In this document: piece after piece, positions 34,257 through 43,409 of the stretch
Numbering within the stretch: position 1 is the first letter of the stretch
Layout: the number at the start of each line of letters is the position of its first letter
Assembly (NCBI RefSeq): GCF_048077055.1
Contig: NZ_CP182236.1
Span: forward strand, 5,394,001-5,458,000
Source: Egbenema bharatensis
Lineage (GTDB): Bacteria > Cyanobacteriota > Cyanobacteriia > Elainellales > Elainellaceae
Reading direction: 5' to 3'
DNA length: 64,000 bases
The notes under the pieces: generated by a model
What the model was told of the DNA's origin: nothing
Seen by the model: the letters and a program-made list of their open reading frames with translations, nothing else
The model's database searches: none
Translations under genes and position numbers: made by a program

Positions 34257-34982
34257 TTGCCTACGCTGGGTGTCAATATCGACCATGTAGCAACAATTCG
34301 ACAGGCGCGGCGTACCGTTGAACCCGATCCGATCGCGGCGGCCGTTTTGGCAGAATTGGCCGGAGCCGATGGAATCACGGTGCATTTACGGGAGGATCGC
34401 CGACACATTCAAGACCGGGATGTGCGTCTGCTCAGGCAAACGGTGCGGACTCATCTCAACCTGGAAATGGCGGCGACGGATGAGATGGTGCAGATTGCCC
34501 TGGAGATTCGCCCTGACTATGTGACGTTAGTTCCAGAACGACGGGAAGAAGTCACCACGGAGGGTGGTTTAGATGTGGCAGGACAGCTCGATCGCATGAA
34601 GCAGGTGGTTGGATCCCTGCAAGGGGCAGAGATTCCCGTCAGTCTGTTTATTGATGCTGATGAACCCCAAATTCAGGCCGCCATCGCTACAAGGGCCCGA
34701 TTCATCGAACTGCATACGGGTTCCTATGCTGAAGCCAGTACTGAGTCCAGCCAAACTAAGGAGCTAGAAATTTTAGCGGCAGGGTGTGAACAGGCTCTTG
34801 CGGGGGGGCTGCGCGTGAATGCCGGTCATGGATTAACCTATTGGAATGTTCAGTCGATCGCTCGTCTCCCTGGTATGGAAGAATTAAATATTGGGCATAC
34901 CATCATCAGCCGTGCCGTCCTGGTGGGGATGGAACGGGCGGTGCGAGAGATGAAACAGGCGATTGTGGGGGCTTCCCTCTGA
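34257..34982 (+). CDS. pdxJ: pyridoxine 5'-phosphate synthase
   Basis: A 241-residue PdxJ starting at TTG 34257, 8 bp after a GAGGAG site. PdxJ condenses 1-deoxyxylulose 5-phosphate with 3-amino-2-oxopropyl phosphate to form pyridoxine 5'-phosphate. Motifs: LGVNIDHVATIRQARRT, GADGITVHLREDRRHIQ, NLEMAATDEM, DYVTLVPERREEVTTEGGLDV, FIELHTGSYAEA and LRVNAGHGLTYWNV, with the catalytic Glu and His residues. Its length is normal. It is followed 97 bp later by ycf54 on the same strand. Confidence 0.96.
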   Translation: MPTLGVNIDHVATIRQARRTVEPDPIAAAVLAELAGADGITVHLREDRRHIQDRDVRLLRQTVRTHLNLEMAATDEMVQIALEIRPDYVTLVPERREEVTTEGGLDVAGQLDRMKQVVGSLQGAEIPVSLFIDADEPQIQAAIATRARFIELHTGSYAEASTESSQTKELEILAAGCEQALAGGLRVNAGHGLTYWNVQSIARLPGMEELNIGHTIISRAVLVGMERAVREMKQAIVGASL

Positions 34983-35079
34983 ATCTGTGCTGATCGGTGG
35001 GGACTCATCTCCCTAAAGACTCGCCAAATGCCCGCCAAAAACCCGTTGAAAACACACTTAAAACTTAACGTTCCACACC

Positions 35080-35409
35080 ATGAAAACTTACTACTATGCG
35101 CTAGCCAGCAAAGCTTTTCTGATTGATGAAGAGCCGATCGAAGAAGTGCTGAAGGAGCGTGTTCGGTATTACCAGGAGCAGGAGAAAGAAATCGACTTTT
35201 GGCTGGTTCAGCAACCTGCTTTTCTGGAGGCTCCAGAACTGGCAACCGTTAAGGAAAAATGTCCTCAACCTGCGGCAGCCATCATTTCTACTAATCAGTC
35301 ATTTATCACCTGGCTGAAGCTACGGCTGGAATATGTCGCAGTGGGAGAATTTCAGGCTCCCTCAGAAAGCATCCCTGAGCCGATCGCATCGTTGGCGGCG
35401 GTTGGCTAG
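35080..35409 (+). CDS. ycf54: Ycf54, Mg-protoporphyrin IX ester cyclase accessory protein (DUF2488)
   Basis: A 109-residue protein matching Ycf54: TYYYALASKAFLIDEEPIEEVLKERVRYYQEQEKEIDFWLVQQPAFLE, PAAAIISTNQSFITWLKLRLEYVAVGEF. In Synechocystis, Ycf54 is needed for the oxidative cyclase that makes the fifth ring of chlorophyll. With chlH, this is the second chlorophyll-pathway gene in the window, though the two are 26 kb apart and not co-regulated by position. The C-terminal ~10 residues extend slightly beyond the usual core. Confidence 0.92.
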   Translation: MKTYYYALASKAFLIDEEPIEEVLKERVRYYQEQEKEIDFWLVQQPAFLEAPELATVKEKCPQPAAAIISTNQSFITWLKLRLEYVAVGEFQAPSESIPEPIASLAAVG

Positions 35410-35925
35410 GCAGGGCTGGATTCAGGGCGTAGACAAAACCTCAGTCGATCGCAAACCCAGTTTAGATCCCCCCTAGCCCTCCTTGAAAAAGGGGGAACCG
35501 TTCGCGGAGCGTGTGCGTAGCACAAACCGAAAAAGGCTTGAAGTCCCCCTTTTCAAGGGGGATTTAGGGGGATCAACCCCAGGGTTTACTGTGAAACGAA
35601 CCCATTTAGGTCTACTGAACCTGGCTGATAACCTGACTGAGCTACAAAGGAGCCTTAACCCACCCCTAACCCCTCCCAAGAGGGGAAAGTTGGCGAAATC
35701 TCTAGCTAGGCAAAGAACTCCTAAAACTCTCCTGCTGGGAGGGGCAGGGGTGGGCAGAATTCCTCCTTGGTAACGCGGGTATCTTGCCTGGACTAGATGA
35801 CGTGCAGACATCTTAACCTGCGAGTAACATAGGGCAGACATCTGGCTGACCAGCGATCGGAGGTTCGGAATGGGAAGGATGGATTTGATTCAGGTCATTG
35901 GCTTTGGGGTATGAGGAGGAGAGTG
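35410..35925. repeat. intergenic region with two palindromic repeats
   Basis: Two large inverted-repeat elements: 35465-35574, bounded by GATCCCCCCTAGCCCTCC and GGGGGATTTAGGGGGATC, and 35660-35754, bounded by CCCACCCCTAACCCC and GAGGGGCAGGGGTGGG. Both are types common in cyanobacterial spacers. ORFs inside them are by-products of the palindromes. Confidence 0.75.
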
Positions 35926-36840
35926 ATGCGCTTATCTATAGGGCTACGATCGATCATGAAGGCAGCAGTGGGTTCCGTGATGCTATCGAGCGCAGGGATT
36001 GGGATTGCCTTACCCGGAATGGCACAGGCACTGCCCGCTTGTGAACCGCCCAGAGCGAGTGAATATTTGCTGCTGGTGCTGAACCAATCCGCTGACACAG
36101 CAACCCAGCTCACAGAACTATTGCCCGAAAATGCCGCGATTTCTACCTGTGACTATCTCGATGAGAGCGTGGTGCGCGTCGGGGGCTTTGCCAGTGCTGA
36201 AATTGCCAATGCCTGGGCCCAGTATGTCAACGATATGGCAGGACTACAGGCGTTTGTGGCCTTCCCTACGGCAACTGCTGCGATCGCCACCACTCCTACC
36301 CCAGAAGGCTCCTTCCCACCGGAGGCTGCTCCAGCAACTGAGCCATCCCCTGCTCCCGATCTAACGGCTGCCCCTGCTCCAGACAACGCCGACGCGGCCA
36401 GCAGTTTTCCCTCGCCAACTCAGCTTCCTGAAAGCAGCCCCTCGCCTGAACCAGAATCCCAACCCAGCCCAGATGGGTTCCCCTCGCCAACGCAGCTTCC
36501 AGCCCCCCAACCCGTCGCCCCCAACACTGCCGCTGCTCCGACTGCTGCTCCGACTGCAAGTCAGGGCTACAATCCCCAACCCCTGGGAGATGGATATGCG
36601 GTTTTGGTGAACTATTTCAACCGTCCAGAGGTGGCAGCCGATGTGCGTCAGGTCACGGCCCAATCCGTTGGGTTAGTTGCCTACGAACAAAATCCATTCC
36701 TGCTAGCAGCCCACACTTCAGACTCAGCCGCCGCCACCGCAGTGTTAGAAACATTGAGGGAACGGGGTTTTACAGCGATCGTGGTCGATAGCCGCAGAAC
36801 GATTCTGCTGATTCCCTTTGTTCTGGGAACTGGAGAATAG
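35926..36840 (+). CDS. exported protein with two SPOR-like domains and a Pro-rich linker
   Basis: The ATG at 35926 follows GAGGAGGAG by a few bases and is preferred to the ATG at 35911 (304 residues). A signal peptide (IMKAAVGSVMLSSAGIGIALPGMAQALP) is followed by a domain EYLLLVLNQSADTATQLTELLP..SVVRVGGFASAEIANAWAQYV, then ~110 residues of Pro/Ser/Ala linker with FPSPTQLP repeated, and a second domain GYAVLVNYFNRPEVAADVRQ..LLAAHTSDSAAATAVLETLRERGF. Both globular parts have the beta-alpha alternation and size of SPOR-like domains. I infer an envelope protein, possibly binding peptidoglycan. The assignment is tentative. Confidence 0.6.
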   Translation: MRLSIGLRSIMKAAVGSVMLSSAGIGIALPGMAQALPACEPPRASEYLLLVLNQSADTATQLTELLPENAAISTCDYLDESVVRVGGFASAEIANAWAQYVNDMAGLQAFVAFPTATAAIATTPTPEGSFPPEAAPATEPSPAPDLTAAPAPDNADAASSFPSPTQLPESSPSPEPESQPSPDGFPSPTQLPAPQPVAPNTAAAPTAAPTASQGYNPQPLGDGYAVLVNYFNRPEVAADVRQVTAQSVGLVAYEQNPFLLAAHTSDSAAATAVLETLRERGFTAIVVDSRRTILLIPFVLGTGE

Positions 36841-36852
36841 AATTCATTACCT

Positions 36853-36919
36853 TCTACGGGCGCATGCAATGCGCCTCTACGTTCTATTTCCTCTACGGGC
36901 GCATGCAATGCGCCCCTAC
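36853..36919. repeat. duplicated GGGCGCATGCAATGCGCCC palindrome
   Basis: Two copies of CTACGGGCGCATGCAATGCGCC (36853-36880 and 36892-36919) separated by ~11 bp; the second is a perfect 8-bp stem with a GCA loop. They lie between the convergent SPOR-like and AI-2E genes and could act as a bidirectional terminator or be repeat debris. Confidence 0.8.
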
Positions 36920-36922
36920 TTC

Positions 36923-38032
36923 CTACTCCCCACTCCCCACAACCTGACCACTGCTCGATTCAGCCGATTCACTGGGAACCAGAACCCGTGGTGCCCCAAA
37001 CCGGGAGGCGCGGATGGTGTCGAAGGTGGCTTTGATGAAGCTGGCGATCGGCACAGCAATCACCAGTCCTAAGGCTCCACCCAGCTTTAAGCCCAGATCC
37101 AGGGAAATCAACATCCAAATGGGATTCAGTCCAGTCAGTTCACCGACAATGCGGGGAGCCAGGATATTTTCAATGATCTGGTTAATAATCACTGCTACGA
37201 TCAGGACTTTGAACCCCAGCCAAAAGTTCTGTAATGCCAGCAGGAGGCTCACGGCCAGGATGGTGACAGTCCCCCCAAAGGGAATCAAAGTGGCTACCCC
37301 AATTCCGATGCCAAATAGCTGCGGTAAGGGAATTCTGAGGATCACTAAAGCGGTGGTTTGCACCAGACTGACGATCGTGGCCATCGTCACCTGACCCGCA
37401 ATGTATCGCTCAAAGTTAAGCGGCAAGGATTGCCGGATTTGCAGATTCCACTGGGACGGAAACCAGCCCAAAATTCCTGTCCACAAGCTTTCCCCCCGAA
37501 TTACCAGGAAGATCGTGAAAACCAGCGTCAGGAAAATATTTACCACACTGCCGATCGCCCCAAACACAATGTTGAAGGCTTGACTGGTGAGATAGCGCAA
37601 CCCACTGGTGAGCCGAGCTACCAATTGGTTGATTGTTGTGCTGATATCAATGGGCAACTGCTGGGCGATCGCCCAATCCTCCAGGCTGACTAACTGCTGT
37701 TGACCGGACTTAATCCATTCTGGAAGTTTGGTCAGTAGCTCATTCGCCTGACGCAAAATCAGGGGAAACAGGAAAATACCCAGAACCACCAAAATCAGCA
37801 GGAATAGTAACAGCACCAGACCGACCGCAATACTTCGGCTTACGCCCCGCTGCATTAAGAACCGGATGGGATAATCCAGCAGAAAGGCAATGAGCGTCGC
37901 TGTGATCAGAATGCTAAGAAGAGGCTGTAACTCCTGCGCCAGAACCAGCAGGAGCCAACCATTGAGGAAAATGACTGGAAAAACCAGTCCCCAGCTAAAC
38001 AGCCGGGGCAATTTACTAAGCGACTGAAGCAT
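36923..38032 (-). CDS. AI-2E family (PerM/YdiK-like) membrane transporter
   Basis: A 369-residue protein with about eight membrane helices. It has the family pattern FLLDYPIRFLMQRGVSRSIAVGLVLLLFLLIL near the N-terminus, an amphipathic region, then PLPQLFGIGIGVATLIPFGGTVTILAVSLLLALQ and ENILAPRIVGELTGLNPIWMLISLDLGLKLGGALGLVIAVPIASFIK near the C-terminus. Family members export AI-2 or exchange ions; function in cyanobacteria is not established. It is upstream of no obvious partner. Confidence 0.9.
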   Translation of the reverse strand: MLQSLSKLPRLFSWGLVFPVIFLNGWLLLVLAQELQPLLSILITATLIAFLLDYPIRFLMQRGVSRSIAVGLVLLLFLLILVVLGIFLFPLILRQANELLTKLPEWIKSGQQQLVSLEDWAIAQQLPIDISTTINQLVARLTSGLRYLTSQAFNIVFGAIGSVVNIFLTLVFTIFLVIRGESLWTGILGWFPSQWNLQIRQSLPLNFERYIAGQVTMATIVSLVQTTALVILRIPLPQLFGIGIGVATLIPFGGTVTILAVSLLLALQNFWLGFKVLIVAVIINQIIENILAPRIVGELTGLNPIWMLISLDLGLKLGGALGLVIAVPIASFIKATFDTIRASRFGAPRVLVPSESAESSSGQVVGSGE

Positions 38033-38124
38033 TATTGAAACGACTCATTCTACGTTGAGTGTACTACAGCCAACTTGAATACAGCTTTTGCCGGAATACA
38101 GCCTTGGGATGATCACTGAGCTGA

Positions 38125-39273
38125 CTAAAGCGCATCCAGGGCTTCTTCAGTTCTGGCAATACCCTCAGCGTTATCCTGTTGCTGATAGAGTCCAAGCGCC
38201 GTTTGTAGCGAACTGATCGCTTCCGAATTGCGCCGTCGTCCCTTCAAGGCTAAACCGAGATAGTAGTGGGCATCGGCATTCTCCGGAGCTAGGCGCACCA
38301 ATTCCCGGTAGGAAACGATCGCCTGCACATATTCTTCCCGCTCCAGGTAAATTTGCCCCAGTAACGCATGGGCTTCCCGCAGATTGGGTTGCACGGAAAC
38401 CGCCCGTCGATACTGCTGAAGTGCTGCCGCTTCATCTCCCTGGGCCCGGTAAATATCGCCAATTTGCAGGAAAATCAGTCCATTGCGAGGTTCCAATTCT
38501 GCGGCCCGCTGTAAAGCCTGCATTCCTGCCTGCGTATCTCCTAAATTCAAGAGTGCTACCCCTAAATTCAGTTGAATACTGCCACGACGGGGAGCCAACC
38601 GCGCGGCTTCTCGGAGGGAATTTGCCGCCAATTCATACTGCCCTTGCTGAATGTACACCGCCCCAATAAACTCGTGCCCCTGAACATCATTGGGGCGTTG
38701 GCGCAGCACCTCCCGGTAGGCTTCCAGTGCCCCCGCGTAATCTTCCTGACGTGCCAGGACGACACCCAGCCCCACATGGGCTTCCACATTATCACGGTTG
38801 AGCTGAATCGAGCGGCGATAGGCCTCTGCTGCCCCTGCATAATCTTGTAGGTTTGCCCGGCTGTAGCCCAGAGCATAGTAAAAGTCAGCATTATCATTTT
38901 CCAGAGCAATTGCCTGCTGGTACGCCTCTACCGCCGCCTGATAGTTGCTCTGCCTTGCTTCCAGAAACCCGATCGCCGAAAAAATTCGGGCATTACTCGG
39001 TTCCAGCGATGCCGCCTGCTGGTAAATGGCCACCGCTTCCGCCAGATTGCCAGAATCCACCAGGTCACGCCCTTGCTGTAGGAGTTCTGCCAGGCGATCG
39101 TCGGTATTGGGGGGATTCTGGGCTACCTGCCAGGCATTGATTGGCTGAGGGTCACGAACCGACTGGGCCCGGGCTGGAGCAGGAACACCAAATGCTAGCC
39201 CTCCTACCATTAGCAGGCTGATGGACAACAATGCTTTTTTACTCACGGTCAACGGGAGGAGTGATAATGTCAT
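38125..39273 (-). CDS. exported TPR protein
   Basis: A 382-residue protein with an N-terminal signal sequence (KKALLSISLLMVGGLAFGVPAPARAQ) and about nine tandem tetratricopeptide repeats from residue ~60 to the end, with typical A..P.....Y..LG....... EAI.AY spacing (for example AVAIYQQAASLEPSNARIFSAIGFLEARQSNYQAAVEAYQQAIALE). It has no catalytic domain. It is likely a periplasmic or membrane-bound scaffold. It is divergent from the YbjQ-like gene. Confidence 0.88.
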   Translation of the reverse strand: MTLSLLPLTVSKKALLSISLLMVGGLAFGVPAPARAQSVRDPQPINAWQVAQNPPNTDDRLAELLQQGRDLVDSGNLAEAVAIYQQAASLEPSNARIFSAIGFLEARQSNYQAAVEAYQQAIALENDNADFYYALGYSRANLQDYAGAAEAYRRSIQLNRDNVEAHVGLGVVLARQEDYAGALEAYREVLRQRPNDVQGHEFIGAVYIQQGQYELAANSLREAARLAPRRGSIQLNLGVALLNLGDTQAGMQALQRAAELEPRNGLIFLQIGDIYRAQGDEAAALQQYRRAVSVQPNLREAHALLGQIYLEREEYVQAIVSYRELVRLAPENADAHYYLGLALKGRRRNSEAISSLQTALGLYQQQDNAEGIARTEEALDAL

Positions 39274-39310
39274 CTAGGGTAACTGTACAAGTTTTGTGTG
39301 AGAACAATAG

Positions 39311-39643
39311 ATGATTCTATCAACAACTGATGTCCTTCAAGGGGCCGATATCGAGGCTTACCTGGGTGTGGTAACGGCTGAGGTCGTTTATGGAACCAAT
39401 GCCCTCCGAGATTTTTTCGCAGGGATCCGCGACATCATCGGGGGACGCACGGCCAGCTATGAGCGGGTATTTGAGCGGGGTCAAAAGGATGCCCTGGCAG
39501 AATTGGAGCAACGCGCAGCGCGGCTGGGAGCCAATGCGGTGATTGGGATTGAGATCGACACGGGAACGGTGAACGTTGATCAGTCAGGTGCATTGCTGTT
39601 GATTACGGCGACTGGAACGGCGGTGAGGGTAAGGGGACGCTAA
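39311..39643 (+). CDS. YbjQ/DUF74-family protein
   Basis: A 110-residue protein with the YbjQ pattern: ILSTTDVLQGADIEAYLGVVTAEVVYGTNALRDFFAGIRDIIGGRTASYERVF, followed by AELEQRAARLGANAVIGIEIDTGTV. This family (PF01906) forms pentameric rings and has been called heavy-metal-binding, without a proven role. Its length is normal. Confidence 0.88.
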   Translation: MILSTTDVLQGADIEAYLGVVTAEVVYGTNALRDFFAGIRDIIGGRTASYERVFERGQKDALAELEQRAARLGANAVIGIEIDTGTVNVDQSGALLLITATGTAVRVRGR

Positions 39644-39921
39644 AGAGCGAAGGGTGAAGTGGCTTTGGGGTGGGGGCGAAACTCATGGGAGTAAGGAGTA
39701 ACGTTAAGAAATGTTGCAAAGTGTTTAAAAGCGCGTCGAATTGGTGAGTCAAATTTTGCGGTAGGGCACTCTGAGAAGTAAGAAATTAAATCTGACGATC
39801 GGTCAGGGGCGGGGAACTCAATACCTGGAGAGATCCCATTGATAGGGGTTTGTCGCTAAACCCCACCCCCGAAAAGTTGGATCTTGTTAATTTTGTATTT
39901 TTCAGTCGCCTTGCTCTTCTC

Positions 39922-40413
39922 ATGGATGGTTCTACCGCTATGCACACTCTTAACCGCACTCTAGAAGAAAAAATATTGGAAGCAGATGGTCGCTATATGG
40001 ATGCTCAGGCATTGCGATCGTTTGAACAGTATGCCCACAGCTACGCCGCGCGGCTGGAAACCTACCAAAATCTTGCATCTAAGAGCCATGCCATTATTGT
40101 TCAATCCTTGCGCAAGCTGGCTCAATCCCATCCTGATCTGGTTCAAAAGCATGGACAACGCTGCCAGTATGACATGACGGAAGTGGTGCGTTACATTGCC
40201 CTTTCCATCCTGCGGGATGATGAAATTTTCTTCAAAGAGCAAATGCTGTCCTGGTTGGATACGATTCTGATTGCGCACAAGAAGCACGATCACTGTGCCA
40301 CTGCCTATCGTTACCTGCTGGATGAGATCAACGCTAACTTGCCCCCCTCCAATAGCACCTTGCTCCGTCCTTACCTGGACACCGTTATCACCACGCTACA
40401 ATCCCATGCTTGA
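39922..40413 (+). CDS. phycobiliprotein-like (phycobilisome family) protein
   Basis: From ATG 39922 the protein has 163 residues, the size of a phycobiliprotein subunit; ATG 39940 and a TTG at 39850 are alternatives. It shows the globin-like pattern LEEKILEADGRYMDAQALRSFEQYAHSYAARLETYQNLASKS, followed by QRCQYDMTEVVRYIALSILRDDEIFFKEQMLSWLDTIL. Cys81 with Asp three residues on (CQYD) matches the bilin-binding CxxD region near Cys84 of allophycocyanin. It is divergent from ApcA/B, CpcA/B and PecA/B. The next gene is a phycobilisome linker, so the two may act together. Confidence 0.7.
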   Translation: MDGSTAMHTLNRTLEEKILEADGRYMDAQALRSFEQYAHSYAARLETYQNLASKSHAIIVQSLRKLAQSHPDLVQKHGQRCQYDMTEVVRYIALSILRDDEIFFKEQMLSWLDTILIAHKKHDHCATAYRYLLDEINANLPPSNSTLLRPYLDTVITTLQSHA

Positions 40414-40511
40414 GCTGAATTGTGAGCTGAATTGTGACTAGTTAAGACTTGCCTTTCGATTCCCCCACTCCCTCGCCCCCTTGCCATCTATCCACACCAG
40501 AGGAAAGTTTT

Positions 40512-41237
40512 ATGGAATCGCCTCAATCGATTACTGTCAGCCGCAAATCCTCCCTAGAAGAGCGGCGCGTGGCGTTGTATCGCATTTACCAGCAAGTGCT
40601 GGAGCGGCAACCCTACTGTTACGAACGTCAGACGATCGCCAAAGCTGAAAAGGATTTTTTGGCGGATAAAATTGGGGTGCGCCGTTTTCTTAAGGAATTG
40701 GGGCATTCAGAAGTTTACCTCAATGCCTTTTATATGGGTGCATCAAACCTGAAGTTTTTAGAATGGTGCTTCAAGCACTTCATGGGTCGTGCGCCTGTGG
40801 ATCAGGAGGAAATTCGCCACTACTGCGATATTTTGATGAAGAAGGGCGTACAAGCAGTCATCACAGCCATTTTGGATTCAGAAGAATATCGCAAGGTGTT
40901 TGGCTGCTTTACTGTGCCCTATGCGCGGGAGCAACGGCATTACCTTTCACCCAGGGCGTATTTAGAAACACAAATCCTCAACCATGAATACATTGAGCAA
41001 CGGGGTCATGTGGTGCCGACCATGTACTGGCATGAGTTGGGATTAAACTGCGATGCGGGAGTGTGCCGCCATCCTGAAGCCCATGAGGTGCTTGAACCTG
41101 TTTCTGAAACGGGAGAAATGCTGGAAATGGAGTTGTTAGAGTTCCTCAAATCCCTGGATGCGGCCAGGGCCAGGGAAGTGATTGCAACACTCTCTCAAAA
41201 GCAAAAGGATGCGCTAAGGAAAGCGATCCATCGGTAA
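40512..41237 (+). CDS. phycobilisome linker-domain protein
   Basis: From ATG 40512, 5 bp after AGGAAAG, the protein has 241 residues. It contains one phycobilisome linker domain (PF00427 type): RRVALYRIYQQVLERQPYCYERQTIAKAEKDFLADKIGVRRFLKELGHSEVYLNAFY, NLKFLEWCFKHFMGRAP, and VITAILDSEEYRKVFG. The C-terminal ~100 residues (including TMYWHELGLNCDAGVCRHPEAHEVL, then a helical end) are not the second-repeat or CpcD-like tails of normal rod or rod-core linkers. It lies 98 bp downstream of the phycobiliprotein-like gene and is probably cotranscribed. Confidence 0.8.
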   Translation: MESPQSITVSRKSSLEERRVALYRIYQQVLERQPYCYERQTIAKAEKDFLADKIGVRRFLKELGHSEVYLNAFYMGASNLKFLEWCFKHFMGRAPVDQEEIRHYCDILMKKGVQAVITAILDSEEYRKVFGCFTVPYAREQRHYLSPRAYLETQILNHEYIEQRGHVVPTMYWHELGLNCDAGVCRHPEAHEVLEPVSETGEMLEMELLEFLKSLDAARAREVIATLSQKQKDALRKAIHR

Positions 41238-41430
41238 TCCGGGTGGGTGGGTAGCCTTGCGACGGCTCGTTTCAGGCTCGCCAAACTCCGAGTGCTCAAG
41301 CCGCGGGTTTTCCCACCCAATCAAAAAAATTATTCGTCAGTGAAACAAGCTCACCTCAAGATAGACGCGATCGCCGGGGGTAATTCGCTAGGGTAGAAAC
41401 AATCCCTGGGAAATCACTTGGTTGACTCTA

Positions 41431-41946
41431 ATGAATTATCTGGTCGCAGTTTTATCCGATCGCATACAGGCAGAAGCCGCTTACTCAGCCCTGGAGCAAG
41501 CTGAACTTTCCGCAGGTCAAATTACCGTTTTAGGTCGGGGATATCAGTCTGCCGACGAATTTGGCTTAATTGATCCCAATCAGGAGGCCGCCAAACGATC
41601 GCAGCGGTTAGCTTTTTGGTTAATTCCCTTCGGGTTTGTCGCGGGATATTTGTTTAATGCGCTGACGGCGATCGAAATTTTTGCCTGGGCAGGCAGCATC
41701 GGGAATCACATCATTGGCGGACTTCTAGGAGCAGCTTCGGGAGCCTTAGGTGCGCTGTTTGTGGGTGGGGCTGTGGGTTGGACGATAGGGAGTGGAGATG
41801 CTTTACCGTATCGCAACCGACTGAACGCCGGAAAATATTTAATTGTAGTGGAAGGGAATGACGCTTTAATTCACCGAGCCACTCAAATCTTACGTCAGTT
41901 TGAGCCTGAGAATCTGCAAGGTTACGCCGAACCTGCTGGTGTGTAG
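41431..41946 (+). CDS. membrane protein of unknown function
   Basis: From ATG 41431 (MNYLVAVLSDRIQAEAAYSALEQAELS) 171 residues. The N-terminal ~50 residues look like a small soluble domain. Then two hydrophobic segments follow: LAFWLIPFGFVAGYLFNALTAIEIFAWAGSI and IIGGLLGAASGALGALFVGGAVGW, the second glycine-rich like GlsB/YeaQ or stress-membrane proteins. The C-terminal part (LNAGKYLIVVEGNDALIHRATQILRQF) may pair with the N-terminal domain. A TTG at 41422 is an alternative start. No function can be assigned. Confidence 0.7.
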   Translation: MNYLVAVLSDRIQAEAAYSALEQAELSAGQITVLGRGYQSADEFGLIDPNQEAAKRSQRLAFWLIPFGFVAGYLFNALTAIEIFAWAGSIGNHIIGGLLGAASGALGALFVGGAVGWTIGSGDALPYRNRLNAGKYLIVVEGNDALIHRATQILRQFEPENLQGYAEPAGV

Positions 41947-42116
41947 CGAAGAAGCGCAGGATTGCGCTACGCACATGATTTGATGCGGCAGTTGAGACTG
42001 ATGGTTTAGATTGACGGTGTTTAGATTGACGTTCGCCAGGTTGTTATCCCAGTTTTTGCCCTCATAAAACTTTTTGTATTAGCAGTTGTTGAACTGAATT
42101 AGGAGAAGGAAATTTT

Positions 42117-43274
42117 ATGGCTACTAATCCACTCCTTAAGCTGAAGGAAGCCGGACAAAGTGTCTGGATGGATCACCTCGATCGCGGCATTATTGAATCG
42201 GGTGAATTGAAACAAATGATCTCTGAACAGGGGATCGCTGGAATTACGTCCAACCCAGCAATTTTTCAGAAGGCAATTTCTGGCAGTGATTTGTATAATC
42301 CCGTGATCGAAGAGGGGATTAAAGATGGCAAATCGCCCCAGGAAATTTACGAAATGCTGATTTTTGAAGATATCCGCAATGCCTGTGATATTTTCCGTTC
42401 AGTATACGATGAAACAAGCGGACTGGATGGTTACGTCAGCATCGAAGTTTCACCGCACCTGTCCCGTGATACAGAAGCGACTTTAAATGAAGCAAGACGG
42501 TTCTACAAAGCGATCGGGCGTGAGAATGTCATGATTAAGATTCCGGGAACCCCAGAAGGATTTCCGGCAGTCGAACAGGCGATCGCAGAAGGTATCAATG
42601 TCAACATCACATTACTCTTTTCAGTAGACAGCTACTTGCACGCTGCTGAGGCTTACATTCGAGGCTTAGAGCGCCGGGTTAAAGAGGGTAAACCGATCGA
42701 TAAGTTAGCTTCAGTCGCCAGCTTCTTCCTCAGTCGGATTGACACGAATATAGACGATCGGTTGGACAATCTTCTCCAGAAAGTTGGAATCGAAACCCTG
42801 AACGATGAAGCGCAACTGAGCCAAATTAAAGGAAAGATTGCGATCGCCAATGCTAAGATTGCCTATCAGGAATTTAAGAAACTGACTGCAAGCGATCGAT
42901 GGAAAGCACTAGCGGCAAAAGGTGCGAATGTTCAGCGATTGCTGTGGGCCAGTACCAGCACCAAGAATCCTGACTATAGCGATGTCATGTACGTCGATGA
43001 GTTAGTGGGACAGGATACGGTGAATACTTTACCGCCCAATACCATTGAAGCCTGCGCCGATCATTGCAGTATCTCTGGAAATCAGATTGAATCCGATGTA
43101 GAAGCAGCCTACCAACTGATCGAAAGCTTGAAGGAACCAGAGGTCGGCATTGAGCTGGATCAGGTTATGGATGAACTGCTGGAAGAAGGCATTGATAAGT
43201 TTGTCCAACCCTTTGATTCTTTGATGAAGTCGATGGAAGAGAAGGTCGATCGATTAGCTGCTTCGCGGGCGTAG
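42117..43274 (+). CDS. tal: transaldolase
   Basis: A 385-residue transaldolase near the length of the Synechocystis enzyme (about 391). It exchanges a three-carbon unit in the pentose phosphate pathway. Motifs: SVWMDHLDRGIIESGELKQMI, ITSNPAIFQKAISGS, NVMIKIPGTPEGFPA with the Schiff-base Lys, INVNITLLFSVDSYLHAAEAYIRGLE, FFLSRIDTNID and LLWASTSTKNPDYSDVMYVDELVG. The ATG at 42117 follows AGGAGAAGGA. A strong hairpin terminator lies 90 bp downstream. Confidence 0.95.
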   Translation: MATNPLLKLKEAGQSVWMDHLDRGIIESGELKQMISEQGIAGITSNPAIFQKAISGSDLYNPVIEEGIKDGKSPQEIYEMLIFEDIRNACDIFRSVYDETSGLDGYVSIEVSPHLSRDTEATLNEARRFYKAIGRENVMIKIPGTPEGFPAVEQAIAEGINVNITLLFSVDSYLHAAEAYIRGLERRVKEGKPIDKLASVASFFLSRIDTNIDDRLDNLLQKVGIETLNDEAQLSQIKGKIAIANAKIAYQEFKKLTASDRWKALAAKGANVQRLLWASTSTKNPDYSDVMYVDELVGQDTVNTLPPNTIEACADHCSISGNQIESDVEAAYQLIESLKEPEVGIELDQVMDELLEEGIDKFVQPFDSLMKSMEEKVDRLAASRA

Positions 43275-43362
43275 GTCATCGAAGCATTGAGGTTACATTT
43301 TCATTAATGTCCATCGGATGTTAATTGGTTAAACACGAATAAAGTTCGATCGCATTACGAAG

Positions 43363-43409
43363 GCGTGGAGAAGGTCAGGTATCCAACTGGCAATTCTCTA
43401 CGCTTTTCC
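43363..43409 (+). terminator. terminator downstream of tal
   Basis: A 10-bp stem GCGTGGAGAA / TTCTCTACGC (one G-U) encloses a 21-nt loop and is followed by TTTTCCC. It lies about 90 bp past the tal stop. Confidence 0.7.

Noticed and set aside
35473..35841. Overlapping ORFs on both strands after ycf54
   Set aside because: They arise from two palindromic intergenic repeats and encode low-complexity mirror peptides.
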